From the NCBI GenBank assembly GCA_963519305.1, contig CAUQMS010000007.1:1-64000 (forward strand): DNA of 64,000 nt, read 5' to 3'. The notes under the pieces are model-generated. The model was not told where the DNA came from and ran no database searches. It was given only the letters and a program-made list of their open reading frames with translations. Source of the DNA: Ewingella sp963519305 (lineage in GTDB: Bacteria > Pseudomonadota > Gammaproteobacteria > Enterobacterales > Enterobacteriaceae). Numbering within the stretch: position 1 is the first letter of the stretch; each line of letters begins with the position of its first letter. A program made the position numbers and the translations under genes. Shown here one piece after another: positions 1 through 8,768 of this stretch.

Positions 1-51
1 TCTGGTTTCTGATACCAGCATACCCAGGTTCGAATCCTGGCACCCCAGCCA
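1..51 (+). tRNA. glnX: tRNA-Gln (CUG), 5' end outside the window
   Basis: The visible part folds as the 3' half of a tRNA. The anticodon stem CTGGT/ACCAG encloses the loop TTCTGAT with anticodon CUG. The T arm CCAGG-TTCGAAT-CCTGG follows, then the acceptor strand, discriminator G and encoded CCA ending at 51. CUG decodes glutamine CAG codons. In E. coli the last gene of the metT-glnX tRNA operon is a CUG tRNA-Gln next to ubiF, and the same neighbour is found here. The D arm and 5' acceptor strand lie before the window. Confidence 0.95.
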
Positions 52-60
52 CATTAGAAA

Positions 61-87
61 GGCCCGCAATTTTGTTGCGGGCCTTTT
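61..87 (+). terminator. Rho-independent terminator of the tRNA operon
   Basis: A 9-bp perfect stem GGCCCGCAA/TTGCGGGCC with a 5-nt loop (70-74) is followed by TTTT. It starts ten bases after the tRNA 3' end. An A run just upstream could let it also work for ubiF transcripts from the other strand. Confidence 0.88.
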
Positions 88-154
88 GCTGTTTTGCATT
101 TTACTCACACTTTCAGGCAGGCTAACTGACGGATCGGCGGTCAGCCTTCCGTCA

Positions 155-1345
155 TTAAATTCCTAAAGCATATTTCAGCGCTTTGGTCTTCAGCGCGCCG
201 GCCCTTTGCGCCGTCATCAGTGCCAGATTTCGCAGAACTTTCACTGGCGCTAAATCGTTGCTGAACGCCGTGTAAAACAGATCCATGCCGCTTTGCATCA
301 GCAGGTTATCCAGACGACGCTGGCGCTGATAGCGTAACAGCACGCGTTCATCACTCCAGAATTCATCACGGTCGCGGGCTTTCACCAGGATATCCAGCAG
401 AGCCTCAACGTCACGGTACCCGAGATTCACGCCCTGCCCCGCCAGCGGATTGATGGTATGCGCCGCGTCTCCCACCAGCGCCAGCCCCGGTAATACATAC
501 TTTTGCGCGTGCCTGCGCACCAGCGGGAAAGCACCAGCGGAGAGCGCCTTCACCTCACCAAGACGCGAAGGAAATGCTTTCATCACTTCGACACTCAGTT
601 GCTGCATACTCAGCGATTGCAGGTACCGGATACGCTGCGGATTATCGTACCACACCAGTGACGCGTTATTGCCGGACAGCGGCAGGAAGGCGCGCGGCCC
701 GGACGGGAAGAACTGCTGCCAGGTGGTGTCCTGATCCGGCGTTGAGGTTTCAACGTTAATCAGCATACAGTTCTGGCGATAATGCCAGCCGTCAACGCCA
801 ATCCCTGCCAGCTGACGCACCAATGAATTTGCTCCGTCCGCCGCCACCACCAGCTGCGCGCTGATGACTTCACCGGTCGTTAATTGTAAAGACCAGCTGT
901 TATCTTCATGCGAAAGCAGGTGGCGCAATTTCGACGGGCAATAACGGGTGAGATTTGGTAAACCATCAAATTGTTCCCACAGCGCCAGCTGCAAAACGCG
1001 ATTTTCCACCATGAAACCCAGTTCAGGCAGGCCCAGTGAAGCCGCATCGAAAATGACCTCAGAGCCTTCATTTTCCCAGGTTTCCAGCCGCCGGTAAGGC
1101 GTTGAACGCATCTTTTCAATGGCGGACCAGACGCCGAGCTTTTGCAGAAAACGCACTGACGCACAGCCGATGGCCGAGATACGTAAATCGACCGGTGCCG
1201 AGGCGTCAAATTCAGCCGGGCTTTCATTTTCAATCAGGGCCACGCTAAAACCATGCTGCGCCAGACCCAGCGCCGCCGCTGCGCCTACCATGCCGCCGCC
1301 AACCACGACCGCATCAAAGGATTTTTCAGAGTTGTTCATTTTCAT
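155..1345 (-). CDS. ubiF: FAD-dependent 2-octaprenyl-3-methyl-6-methoxy-1,4-benzoquinol hydroxylase
   Basis: UbiF adds a ring hydroxyl in the aerobic branch of ubiquinone biosynthesis, acting at the inner membrane within the Ubi complex. The 396-residue product (E. coli about 391) has the three signatures of the UbiH/COQ6 flavin monooxygenases: an N-terminal dinucleotide-binding GGGMVG at residues 16-21, a DGANS motif near residue 170, and the FAD-ribityl motif GDAAHTINPLAGQG near residue 295. It is divergent from miaB and next to a glutamine tRNA, as in E. coli. A second ATG two codons in is an equally possible start; neither has a strong ribosome binding site. Confidence 0.95.
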   Translation of the reverse strand: MKMNNSEKSFDAVVVGGGMVGAAAALGLAQHGFSVALIENESPAEFDASAPVDLRISAIGCASVRFLQKLGVWSAIEKMRSTPYRRLETWENEGSEVIFDAASLGLPELGFMVENRVLQLALWEQFDGLPNLTRYCPSKLRHLLSHEDNSWSLQLTTGEVISAQLVVAADGANSLVRQLAGIGVDGWHYRQNCMLINVETSTPDQDTTWQQFFPSGPRAFLPLSGNNASLVWYDNPQRIRYLQSLSMQQLSVEVMKAFPSRLGEVKALSAGAFPLVRRHAQKYVLPGLALVGDAAHTINPLAGQGVNLGYRDVEALLDILVKARDRDEFWSDERVLLRYQRQRRLDNLLMQSGMDLFYTAFSNDLAPVKVLRNLALMTAQRAGALKTKALKYALGI

Positions 1346-1545
1346 CCGGCTTGATAATGGAAATCACTGCGCAAAGTGTACCGGATTTTTGCACCGGCAT
1401 CAGGACCTAAGCTGCTACTGGTCACCATCTTTATGAGGGTTTACACTATGCTTGCTTAACGTCGCCTCCGCTCTGCCCCTGATGTTTCCGCGCAGAACGG
1501 ACTCAAATTCCACGTTTCAGACCCGCATTGAGTAATGACAAGCCG

Positions 1546-2970
1546 ATGACTAAAAAACTGCATATTAAAACCTGGGGCTGCCAGATGAATGAGTATGACT
1601 CATCCAAAATGGCCGACCTGCTCGAAAGTACGCATGGTTACCAGTTGACCGACGTCGCGGAAGATGCCGATATCCTGCTGTTAAATACCTGTTCTATTCG
1701 CGAAAAAGCTCAGGAAAAAGTGTTCAGTCTGCTCGGTCACTGGAAATTACTTAAAAAGAAAAACCCTGATGTCATCATTGGGGTCGGTGGCTGCGTGGCC
1801 TCGCAGGAAGGGGAGATGCTGCGCCAGCGTGCGCCCTGCGTCGATGTAGTTTTCGGCCCGCAAACGCTGCACCGCCTGCCTGAGATGATCAACCATGTAC
1901 GTGGCACCAAAAGTCCTATCGTGGATATCAGCTTCCCTGAAATTGAGAAGTTTGACCGTCTGCCGGAACCCCGCGCCGATGGCCCGACGGCCTTTGTGTC
2001 GATCATGGAAGGCTGTAACAAATATTGCAGCTTCTGCGTCGTGCCTTACACCCGCGGTGAAGAAGTCAGCCGCCCGAGCGATGACGTACTGTTTGAGATA
2101 GCTCAGTTGGCCGCGCAGGGTGTACGTGAAGTCAACCTGCTGGGCCAGAACGTCAATGCTTACCGTGGGGCAACTTATGACGGTGGTATTTGCCGTTTTG
2201 CCGAGCTGTTACGTCTGGTGGCAGCCATCGACGGTATTGACCGCATCCGCTTCACCACCAGCCATCCCGTTGAGTTCACCGATGACATCATTGACGTCTA
2301 TAAAGACACGCCTGAATTGGTGAATTTCCTGCATCTGCCGATCCAGAGCGGTTCTGACCGCATTCTTACGATGATGAAACGTCCGCACACGGTATTGGAA
2401 TACAAAGCGATTATCCGCAAACTGCGCGCGGTACGCCCCAATATTCACATGAGTTCTGATTTCATCATTGGCTTCCCCGGCGAAACGAATGAAGACTTCG
2501 AAAAAACCATGAAGCTGATTGCTGAGATTAATTACGATGTGAGTTTCAGCTTCATCTACTCTTCCCGCCCCGGCACACCTGCGGCTGACATGGTGGATGA
2601 CGTCACACTGGAAGAGAAGAAGCAGCGCTTACAGATTTTGCAGGACCGTATTACGCAGCAGGTGGTGCGTTTCAGCCGCGCCACGCTCGGTACCGTGCAG
2701 CGAATTCTGGTGGAAGGAACGTCGCGTAAAAGCGTGATGGAGCTGACTGGCCGTACCGAGTGTAACCGCGTGGTGAATTTCGAAGGCACGCCGGACATGA
2801 TCGGTAAATTCGTGGATGTCGAGATTGTTGATGTCTACACCAACTCCCTGCGTGGTGTCATGGTGCGTACCGAAGAACAGATGGCAATGCGTCTGCATGA
2901 ATCCCCGGAGTCTGTGATTGCCCGCACGCGCAAAGAGAATGACATTGGCGTCGGTATCTACCACCCCTGA
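1546..2970 (+). CDS. miaB: tRNA-2-methylthio-N6-dimethylallyladenosine synthase
   Basis: MiaB is a radical-SAM methylthiotransferase that converts i6A37 to ms2i6A37 in tRNAs reading UNN codons. The ATG at 1546 gives 474 residues, the E. coli length, and the conserved start MTKKLHIKTWGC. A TTG six codons upstream (1528) is in frame but not needed. Cys12 and two further N-terminal cysteines (in NTCS and GGCVAS) bind the auxiliary cluster. CNKYCSFC holds the CxxxCxxC radical-SAM cluster near residue 157. A TRAM domain ends the protein. A terminator follows at 3000. Confidence 0.96.
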   Translation: MTKKLHIKTWGCQMNEYDSSKMADLLESTHGYQLTDVAEDADILLLNTCSIREKAQEKVFSLLGHWKLLKKKNPDVIIGVGGCVASQEGEMLRQRAPCVDVVFGPQTLHRLPEMINHVRGTKSPIVDISFPEIEKFDRLPEPRADGPTAFVSIMEGCNKYCSFCVVPYTRGEEVSRPSDDVLFEIAQLAAQGVREVNLLGQNVNAYRGATYDGGICRFAELLRLVAAIDGIDRIRFTTSHPVEFTDDIIDVYKDTPELVNFLHLPIQSGSDRILTMMKRPHTVLEYKAIIRKLRAVRPNIHMSSDFIIGFPGETNEDFEKTMKLIAEINYDVSFSFIYSSRPGTPAADMVDDVTLEEKKQRLQILQDRITQQVVRFSRATLGTVQRILVEGTSRKSVMELTGRTECNRVVNFEGTPDMIGKFVDVEIVDVYTNSLRGVMVRTEEQMAMRLHESPESVIARTRKENDIGVGIYHP

Positions 2971-2999
2971 TACCGTCGTTCGACTTATTCCGTTCATCC

Positions 3000-3030
3000 G
3001 CAGGGCGCATTGGCGTCCTGCTTCTTTTTG
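3000..3030 (+). terminator. Rho-independent terminator after miaB
   Basis: The stem GCAGGGCGC/GCGTCCTGC (9 bp with one G-T pair, 4-nt loop) is followed by TTCTTTTTG. It separates miaB from the ybeZ unit. The rest of the 2971-3258 gap holds a small inverted repeat ACCCG/CGGGT near 3113 and no clear gene. Confidence 0.8.
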
Positions 3031-3258
3031 CCGTTCGGCAGAAAAGTCATCAACGTGACCTTCAACACGGTTTAATTTTTCGAGACAGGCCGCATATTGT
3101 AAATAAGGTGTACCCGGTTCAACGGGTAACAAAGCATATTTTGCCAACGGCATGTATTATTAACCAAGGTATGGTGAGCTTGGCGTCGGGTTTTCACGAG
3201 GCGCGCAAGCAAAAATGTCAGGCACATGAACAGGTCCCGAGTGGCCCAGAGGATGAGT

Positions 3259-4317
3259 TTGAACGTTGTAACACAAGAGATTTTGCTGGAGCCCGAAGAC
3301 AATCAGCGCTTGCTGAGCCTGTGTGGGCCGTTTGATGACAATATTAAACAACTTGAGCGCCGGTTGGGTGTCGAAATCAACCGTCGTGAAAACGCCTTTA
3401 AGCTGGTCGGTAAGAGTCTGCCGGTCAACGCCGCGATCAATATTCTGCGCAACTTATACGTGGATACTGCGCCAGTGCGCGGCGAAACGCAGGACATCGA
3501 TCCTGAAGCCATTCATCTGGCCATTAAAGAAAGTCGTGTGCTTGAGCAGACCGCCGAAAGCGTGCCTGATTACGGAAAATCGGTGATCATCAAAACCAAA
3601 CGCGGCATGGTTAAGCCCCGTACGCCAAATCAGGCGCAGTACATTGCCAATATTTTCGATCACGATATTACTTTTGGTATCGGCCCTGCCGGTACGGGTA
3701 AAACCTATCTGGCGGTCGCCGCCGCCGTCGATGCGCTGGAACGTCAGGAAGTGCGTCGCATTCTGCTGACCCGCCCTGCCGTGGAAGCCGGTGAGAAACT
3801 GGGCTTTCTGCCAGGCGATCTCAGCCAGAAGGTCGACCCCTATTTGCGTCCGCTGTATGATGCGCTGTTCGAAATGTTAGGTTTCGAAAAGGTCGAGAAG
3901 CTGATTGAGCGCAATGTGATTGAAGTTGCGCCACTGGCCTATATGCGCGGGCGTACGCTCAACGACGCTTTTATTATTTTGGATGAAAGCCAGAATACCT
4001 CGATTGAACAGATGAAAATGTTCCTGACCCGTATCGGCTTTAATTCAAAAGCAGTGATAACCGGCGACGTCACGCAAATCGACCTGCCGCGCCATCAGAA
4101 ATCTGGCCTGCGTCATGCTATCGAAGTGCTCTCTTCTGTCGAAGAGCTCAGCTTTAACTTCTTCCACAGCGAAGACGTGGTCCGCCATCCGGTGGTAGCA
4201 CGCATTGTGGTTGCTTATGAAGCCTGGGAAGAAGAAGACCAAAAACGCCGCGATGCCGTTACAGAGCAGCGCCGCCATGAATCCCATCAGCCGTCGTCCC
4301 AACAGGTTAGTCAATGA
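3259..4317 (+). CDS. ybeZ: PhoH-like NTPase YbeZ
   Basis: YbeZ is a PhoH-family P-loop NTPase that partners YbeY and the ribosome in RNA quality control. The product has Walker A GPAGTGKT and Walker B AFIILDES, followed by a sensor-like TGD. A TTG at 3259 is the best start: it gives MNVVTQEILLEP, which aligns without a gap to E. coli MNIDTREITLEP, and AGAGGA lies 5 nt upstream. In-frame ATGs at 3226 and 3253 give longer forms; 3253 overlaps the ribosome binding site. Length from TTG is 352 residues against about 346 in E. coli. The stop overlaps ybeY by 4 bp, so the two are translationally coupled. Confidence 0.93.
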   Translation: MNVVTQEILLEPEDNQRLLSLCGPFDDNIKQLERRLGVEINRRENAFKLVGKSLPVNAAINILRNLYVDTAPVRGETQDIDPEAIHLAIKESRVLEQTAESVPDYGKSVIIKTKRGMVKPRTPNQAQYIANIFDHDITFGIGPAGTGKTYLAVAAAVDALERQEVRRILLTRPAVEAGEKLGFLPGDLSQKVDPYLRPLYDALFEMLGFEKVEKLIERNVIEVAPLAYMRGRTLNDAFIILDESQNTSIEQMKMFLTRIGFNSKAVITGDVTQIDLPRHQKSGLRHAIEVLSSVEELSFNFFHSEDVVRHPVVARIVVAYEAWEEEDQKRRDAVTEQRRHESHQPSSQQVSQ

Positions 4318-4805
4318 GTCAGGTTATTCTCGATTTACAAATTGCATGTGAAAACAATGAAGGTTTACCGGCTGAAAGTGATTTTCAGAAATGGCTGGAT
4401 ATCGTCCTGCCACAGTTTCAGGAAGAGTCAGAAGTCACCATCCGTATTGTTGATGATGCTGAAAGCCACGAACTGAATATGACCTATCGTGGTAAAGACA
4501 AATCCACCAACGTGTTATCCTTCCCGTTCGAAGCACCTCCGGGTATGGAGTTGCCGCTGCTGGGCGATCTGGTTATCTGCCGTCAGGTCGTTGAAAAAGA
4601 AGCTCAGGAGCAACAGAAAGCACTGCTGGCACATTGGGCGCATATGGTTGTTCATGGCAGTCTGCATCTGCTAGGGTATGACCATATCGTCGATGAAGAA
4701 GCCGATGAAATGGAGTCTATCGAGATCGACATTATGCAAAGTCTGGGTTACCCGGATCCGTATATTTTCATCGAAGATAACGAGAAAGACGACATTCGAG
4801 ATTAG
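4314..4805 (+). CDS. ybeY: Endoribonuclease / rRNA maturation factor YbeY
   Basis: YbeY is a zinc metallo-RNase needed for 16S rRNA 3'-end maturation and 70S ribosome quality control. The signature HGSLHLLGYDH supplies the three zinc-binding histidines. The product is 163 residues (E. coli 155), with an acidic C-terminal tail. The start ATGA overlaps the ybeZ stop, and ybeX follows after 85 bp. The ybeZ-ybeY-ybeX-lnt order is conserved across gamma-proteobacteria. Confidence 0.96.
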   Translation: MSQVILDLQIACENNEGLPAESDFQKWLDIVLPQFQEESEVTIRIVDDAESHELNMTYRGKDKSTNVLSFPFEAPPGMELPLLGDLVICRQVVEKEAQEQQKALLAHWAHMVVHGSLHLLGYDHIVDEEADEMESIEIDIMQSLGYPDPYIFIEDNEKDDIRD

Positions 4806-4890
4806 TCATAACGCCTCACCTGCCTGGCGGCGGGTGACCCGTTCTGCTGATTATTGTTTCCCTTACTATGAGTAAACTTAACCAAACGCC

Positions 4891-5769
4891 ATGAGCGATG
4901 ACCATTCACAAAATAGTGACAGCCCCAGTCCCAAGAAGGGCTTCTTTTCCCTTATTCTTAGCCAGTTGTTTCACGGTGAACCCAAAAACCGTGGCGATCT
5001 GGTTGAGCTGATCCGTGATTCCGAACAGAACGACCTGATCGATCCCGATACCCGTGACATGCTGGAAGGCGTGATGGATATCGCCGAGCAGCGTGTTCGC
5101 GACATCATGATCCCGCGTTCGCAAATGATCACGCTAAAACGTAATCAGCCGCTGGAAGAGTGTCTCGATGTCATCATCGAATCCGCACACTCCCGCTTCC
5201 CGGTGATCAGCGAGGATAAGGACCATATTGAAGGCATCCTGATGGCCAAGGATCTGCTGCCATTTATGCGCACAGCTTCCGAGCCATTCAGCATTGATAA
5301 AGTGCTGAGAACTGCCGTAGTGGTCCCTGAAAGCAAGCGTGTTGACCGCATGTTGAAGGAGTTCCGCTCGCAGCGTTACCATATGGCAATCGTCGTCGAC
5401 GAGTTCGGCGGGGTTTCCGGTTTGGTGACTATCGAAGATATCCTTGAACTGATCGTCGGTGAAATTGATGACGAGTATGACGAAGCGGAAGATCTTGATA
5501 TCCGCCAGCTAAGCCGTCACACCTACACCGTCCGCGCTCTGGCACCCATCGAAGATTTTAACGAAATCTTCCAGACTAACTATAGTGACGACGAAGTCGA
5601 TACCATTGGTGGTCTGGTGATGCAGTCATTCGGCCATTTACCCGCGCGCGGTGAAACCATTGAAATCGACGGTTACCTGTTCAAAGTTGCGATGGCCGAC
5701 AGCCGACGTATTATTCAGGTTCACGTAAAAATACCGGACGACGCGCCGCAACCGATACTGGAAGAATAA
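4891..5769 (+). CDS. ybeX: CorC-type CBS-domain protein YbeX
   Basis: YbeX (CorC) is a soluble protein linked to magnesium/cobalt efflux and, in E. coli, to ribosome assembly. The 292-residue length equals E. coli. Two CBS domains span about residues 65-185, and a CorC/HlyC-type C-terminal domain about 205-285 ends in VHVKIPDD. There is no transmembrane segment, unlike full CorB-type transporters. It sits between ybeY and lnt, with lnt starting 7 bp after its stop, so all are likely cotranscribed. Confidence 0.94.
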   Translation: MSDDHSQNSDSPSPKKGFFSLILSQLFHGEPKNRGDLVELIRDSEQNDLIDPDTRDMLEGVMDIAEQRVRDIMIPRSQMITLKRNQPLEECLDVIIESAHSRFPVISEDKDHIEGILMAKDLLPFMRTASEPFSIDKVLRTAVVVPESKRVDRMLKEFRSQRYHMAIVVDEFGGVSGLVTIEDILELIVGEIDDEYDEAEDLDIRQLSRHTYTVRALAPIEDFNEIFQTNYSDDEVDTIGGLVMQSFGHLPARGETIEIDGYLFKVAMADSRRIIQVHVKIPDDAPQPILEE

Positions 5770-5776
5770 TTACTCC

Positions 5777-7312
5777 ATGGCAATTGCCTCTTTATACCAA
5801 CGCCAGCGGGTTCGCGCCCTGCTGGCGCTCTTATTCGGTGCCTGTGGCACACTCTCCTTCTCACCTTACGATTACTGGCCAGCCGCCCTTGTCTCACTGT
5901 TCGGCTTACTGGCGCTGACGCTCGATCGTCGTCCCGGCCAGTCCGCCTGGATTGGCTTTTGCTGGGGCCTGGGGCTGTTCGGCAGCGGTGTCAACTGGGT
6001 GTATGTCAGTATCGCCACCTTTGGCGGTATGCCGGAAGCCATCAACCTGTTCTTAGTGGTGCTGCTGGCCTGCTATCTCTCCCTTTACACCATGGTATTT
6101 GCCGGTTTACTCAGCCGCCTGTGGCCAAAAACAACCTGGTGGAAACTGGCGCTGGCCGCGCCAGCCCTGTGGCAGGCCACGGAGTTTTTGCGTGGCTGGG
6201 TACTGACCGGCTTCCCATGGTTACAGTTTGGCTACAGCCAGATTGATGGCCCCCTCAAAGGTCTTGCGCCGATTGCCGGTGTAGACAGCATCACGCTGCT
6301 CATGACCTCCATCAGCGGCCTGCTGGTTTATGCCATGTATCAGCGTCGCAAAGTGCCAGCGGTAATTGCACTGGCATTGCTGCTGCTACCCTGGTCACTG
6401 CGTTATGTGCACTGGTATCAACCGCAGGAAGAAAAAAAGGTGGATGTGGCACTGGTGCAGGGCAACATTGAACAGTCGATGAAGTGGGACCCGAAATCGC
6501 TGACCAGCGCACTGCAAACCTACATGGACCTCAGCCGCCCCTATCTCGGTAAGGCCAAGATGATTATCTGGCCGGAATCTGCCATTTCAGATATCGAATC
6601 TGAACAGCAGCAGTTCCTGACCATGATGGATGACCTGTACAGGTCGAAAGGCTCACAGTTAGTGACCGGCATTATTGACGCACGCCGCACCAGCGAATAT
6701 ATGCACGTTTACAACAGCGCCATTGTGCTGGGAGGCGAAAAACAATACCGCTACCCGGACAGCAACCGCTTTGATAAATACCATCTGGTGCCGTTCGGCG
6801 AATTTGTTCCGCTGGAATCTATCCTGCGCCCGCTGGCCCCATTATTTGATTTACCGATGTCAGGACTGAGCCGTGGTGATTATATTCAGAAGCCGCTCCA
6901 GGTCAGTGGCATGAACCTGACCACCGCGATTTGCTATGAAATTGTCTTCGGTGAGCAGGTGCGGGATAATGTACGCCCTGATACTGATTTCCTGCTGACC
7001 ATCTCCAACGACGCCTGGTTCGGTCACTCCATCGGGCCGTGGCAGCACTTCCAGATGGCACGGATGCGTGCACTGGAGCTCGGTCGCCCGCTGTTGCGCA
7101 GCACTAACAATGGTGTGACCGCCGCCGTGGATGCCAATGGCGAGATCATTGCCCAGATCCCGCAATTCACCCGTCAGGTGCTGAATGTGCAAGTCACCCC
7201 GACCACCGGCGTGACACCTTATGCCCGCTTCGGCTGGTGGCCCACCTGGTTTATCACCCTCGTGATGGCCGGTATTGCGCTAGCCCTTAACCGGCAGCGC
7301 AAGCCGAGATAA
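5777..7312 (+). CDS. lnt: Apolipoprotein N-acyltransferase
   Basis: Lnt transfers the third acyl chain from phospholipid to the N-terminal cysteine of lipoproteins, on the periplasmic face of the inner membrane. The 511 residues (E. coli 512) comprise about six N-terminal membrane helices, a nitrilase-type catalytic domain, and a final helix. The catalytic triad is seen as Glu in IIWPESAIS, Lys in DKYHLVPFGE, and Cys in TAICYEIVFG. It is the last gene of the ybeZ operon and a strong terminator follows. Confidence 0.96.
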   Translation: MAIASLYQRQRVRALLALLFGACGTLSFSPYDYWPAALVSLFGLLALTLDRRPGQSAWIGFCWGLGLFGSGVNWVYVSIATFGGMPEAINLFLVVLLACYLSLYTMVFAGLLSRLWPKTTWWKLALAAPALWQATEFLRGWVLTGFPWLQFGYSQIDGPLKGLAPIAGVDSITLLMTSISGLLVYAMYQRRKVPAVIALALLLLPWSLRYVHWYQPQEEKKVDVALVQGNIEQSMKWDPKSLTSALQTYMDLSRPYLGKAKMIIWPESAISDIESEQQQFLTMMDDLYRSKGSQLVTGIIDARRTSEYMHVYNSAIVLGGEKQYRYPDSNRFDKYHLVPFGEFVPLESILRPLAPLFDLPMSGLSRGDYIQKPLQVSGMNLTTAICYEIVFGEQVRDNVRPDTDFLLTISNDAWFGHSIGPWQHFQMARMRALELGRPLLRSTNNGVTAAVDANGEIIAQIPQFTRQVLNVQVTPTTGVTPYARFGWWPTWFITLVMAGIALALNRQRKPR

Positions 7313-7330
7313 TCCTGGCAAACTCCTGAC

Positions 7331-7359
7331 AACGGGCGCTTAACGGCGCCCGTTTTTTT
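7331..7359 (+). terminator. Rho-independent terminator after lnt
   Basis: The stem AACGGGCGC/GCGCCCGTT (9 bp, loop 7340-7345) runs into a seven-T tract. It insulates gltI from the lnt operon. Confidence 0.93.
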
Positions 7360-7378
7360 ATGCCAAAAATTCAGCCGG

Positions 7379-7394
7379 TGGCACGCATCTTGCT
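7379..7394 (+). promoter_or_regulatory. Sigma-54 (RpoN) -24/-12 promoter before gltI
   Basis: TGGCAC at 7379-7384, five bases, then TTGCT at 7390-7394 matches the RpoN consensus TGGCAC-N5-TTGCW exactly. Transcription would start near 7405, leaving a 5' leader of about 265 nt before gltI. Two TGGTGC half-sites typical of NtrC occur downstream near 7483 and 7512. No upstream enhancer could be seen in the 20 bp left after the lnt terminator, so it would have to lie in lnt or downstream. The rest of 7313-7671 holds no convincing gene; a weak TATAAG at 7614 may serve a sigma-70 promoter. Confidence 0.65.
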
Positions 7395-7671
7395 ACATCT
7401 AATTGAAAGTTATCTGTTTACTTATTTTTGCTGACATGATGCATCATTTTGGAACGCATCGTTTAAAAAACAGCCCCCAATGTGGTGCAGTGACGTTTTA
7501 TTGCTTTGAATTGGTGCGCGTCTTGTCTCAAAAAAGAAACATTGTAGTTTCATTATCTTCACATTCAGCTATTTTCGAATCAGGTAAATTGAGTAGCAAG
7601 ATACTTTACGACCTATAAGTGCTTCCTGATCCATCCGTTTGGATCCTTAATGACAGCAAAGGAGTTGGACC

Positions 7672-8568
7672 ATGCAAATGCGCAAATTGGCGTTATCGGT
7701 ACTGCTGGCAAGTCTGGCAGCAAGTAGCGTAGCCCATGCAGAAGACCTGACCGGTACCCTGAAAAAAATCAAAGATAACGGCGTTATCGTCGTTGGTCAC
7801 CGTGAATCTTCTGTGCCATTTTCTTACTACAACAACGAACAAAAAGTGGTGGGCTACTCTCAGGACTACTCCAACGCCATCGTTGAAGCGGTGAAGAAAA
7901 AGCTGAATATGCCTAACCTGCAAGTGAAGATGATGCCAATCACTTCGCAAAACCGTATACCTTTACTGCAAAACGGGACTTACGATTTCGAGTGCGGTTC
8001 CACCACCAACAACCTGGAACGCCAGCAGCAAGCGGCTTTCTCTGACACCATTTTCGTCATCGGTACGCGTCTGCTGGTGAAAAAAGGCTCAGACATTAAA
8101 GATTTCGATAATCTGAAAGGCAAGACCGTGGTTGTCACCTCAGGCACTACCTCTGAAGTTCTGCTGAACAAATTAAACGAAGAGAAAAAACTGGATCTGC
8201 GCATCATCAGTGCGAAAGACCACGGTGACTCGTTCCGTACTCTGGAAACGGGGCGTGCCGTTGCCTTTATGATGGATGACGCCCTGCTGGCTGGCGAACG
8301 TGCGAAAGCCAAAAAACCGGATGACTGGGTGATTGTCGGCACACCGCAATCCAAAGAAGCTTACGGCTGCATGATGCGTAAAGACGACGCGGGCTTCAAA
8401 ACGCTGGTCGATGACACTATTGTGAAAGCGCAGACCTCCGGCGAAGCGACCAAGTGGTTTGAAACCTGGTTCAAACAGCCAATTCCTCCGAAAAACCTGA
8501 ACATGAACTTTGAACTGTCTGACGACATGAAAACCCTGTTCAAAGCACCAAACGACAAAGCACTGTAA
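7672..8568 (+). CDS. gltI: Glutamate/aspartate ABC transporter substrate-binding protein
   Basis: GltI is the periplasmic receptor of the GltIJKL importer. Residues 1-23 form a Sec signal peptide ending AHA. The mature part is a family 3 solute-binding fold, with VVGHRESSVPFSYY and TSQNRIPLLQNG nearly identical to E. coli GltI. The product is 298 residues (E. coli 302). AAGGAG 7 nt upstream fixes the ATG at 7672. The operon order gltI-J-K-L is complete, with a 200-nt structured spacer before gltJ. Confidence 0.96.
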   Translation: MQMRKLALSVLLASLAASSVAHAEDLTGTLKKIKDNGVIVVGHRESSVPFSYYNNEQKVVGYSQDYSNAIVEAVKKKLNMPNLQVKMMPITSQNRIPLLQNGTYDFECGSTTNNLERQQQAAFSDTIFVIGTRLLVKKGSDIKDFDNLKGKTVVVTSGTTSEVLLNKLNEEKKLDLRIISAKDHGDSFRTLETGRAVAFMMDDALLAGERAKAKKPDDWVIVGTPQSKEAYGCMMRKDDAGFKTLVDDTIVKAQTSGEATKWFETWFKQPIPPKNLNMNFELSDDMKTLFKAPNDKAL

Positions 8569-8698
8569 AAAATACCCGACAGACAGGTATAACCAAGAGA
8601 AGTATCAAGTATAAGAGCTGGCCCACCAGCTCGTGATGATGGTCCGAAAGGGCAGAAAGACCGGATGCGGGGTGGTCGTTCCCCACCCCGCATTTTTC
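8569..8698 (+). ncRNA. sroC: SroC-like small RNA from the gltI-gltJ spacer
   Basis: In E. coli and Salmonella the gltI-gltJ spacer is processed into SroC, which sponges GcvB. Here the same spacer is 200 nt, has no reading frame, and ends in a terminator-grade hairpin at 8665-8693. The exact 5' end cannot be read from sequence; in relatives it is made by RNase E close to the gltI stop. Assignment rests on position and structure, not on a detailed sequence match. Confidence 0.45.
8665..8698 (+). terminator. Hairpin with T tract between gltI and gltJ
   Basis: An 11-bp perfect stem ATGCGGGGTGG/CCACCCCGCAT with a 7-nt loop is followed by TTTTCC. It would attenuate transcription into gltJKL, so that more GltI than permease is made, and would form the 3' end of the SroC-like RNA. 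Confidence 0.85.
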
Positions 8699-8768
8699 CG
8701 TCACTCACCCGTGTGTTGGTTACGTCATCACTCAAGGGGTAGTTTATTACCCGCGTTATGGAGTTCTT

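Noticed and set aside
7403..7618. 71-codon frame upstream of gltI
   Set aside because: It starts with TTG, has no ribosome binding site, overlaps the predicted gltI leader and promoter, and shows no recognisable protein features.
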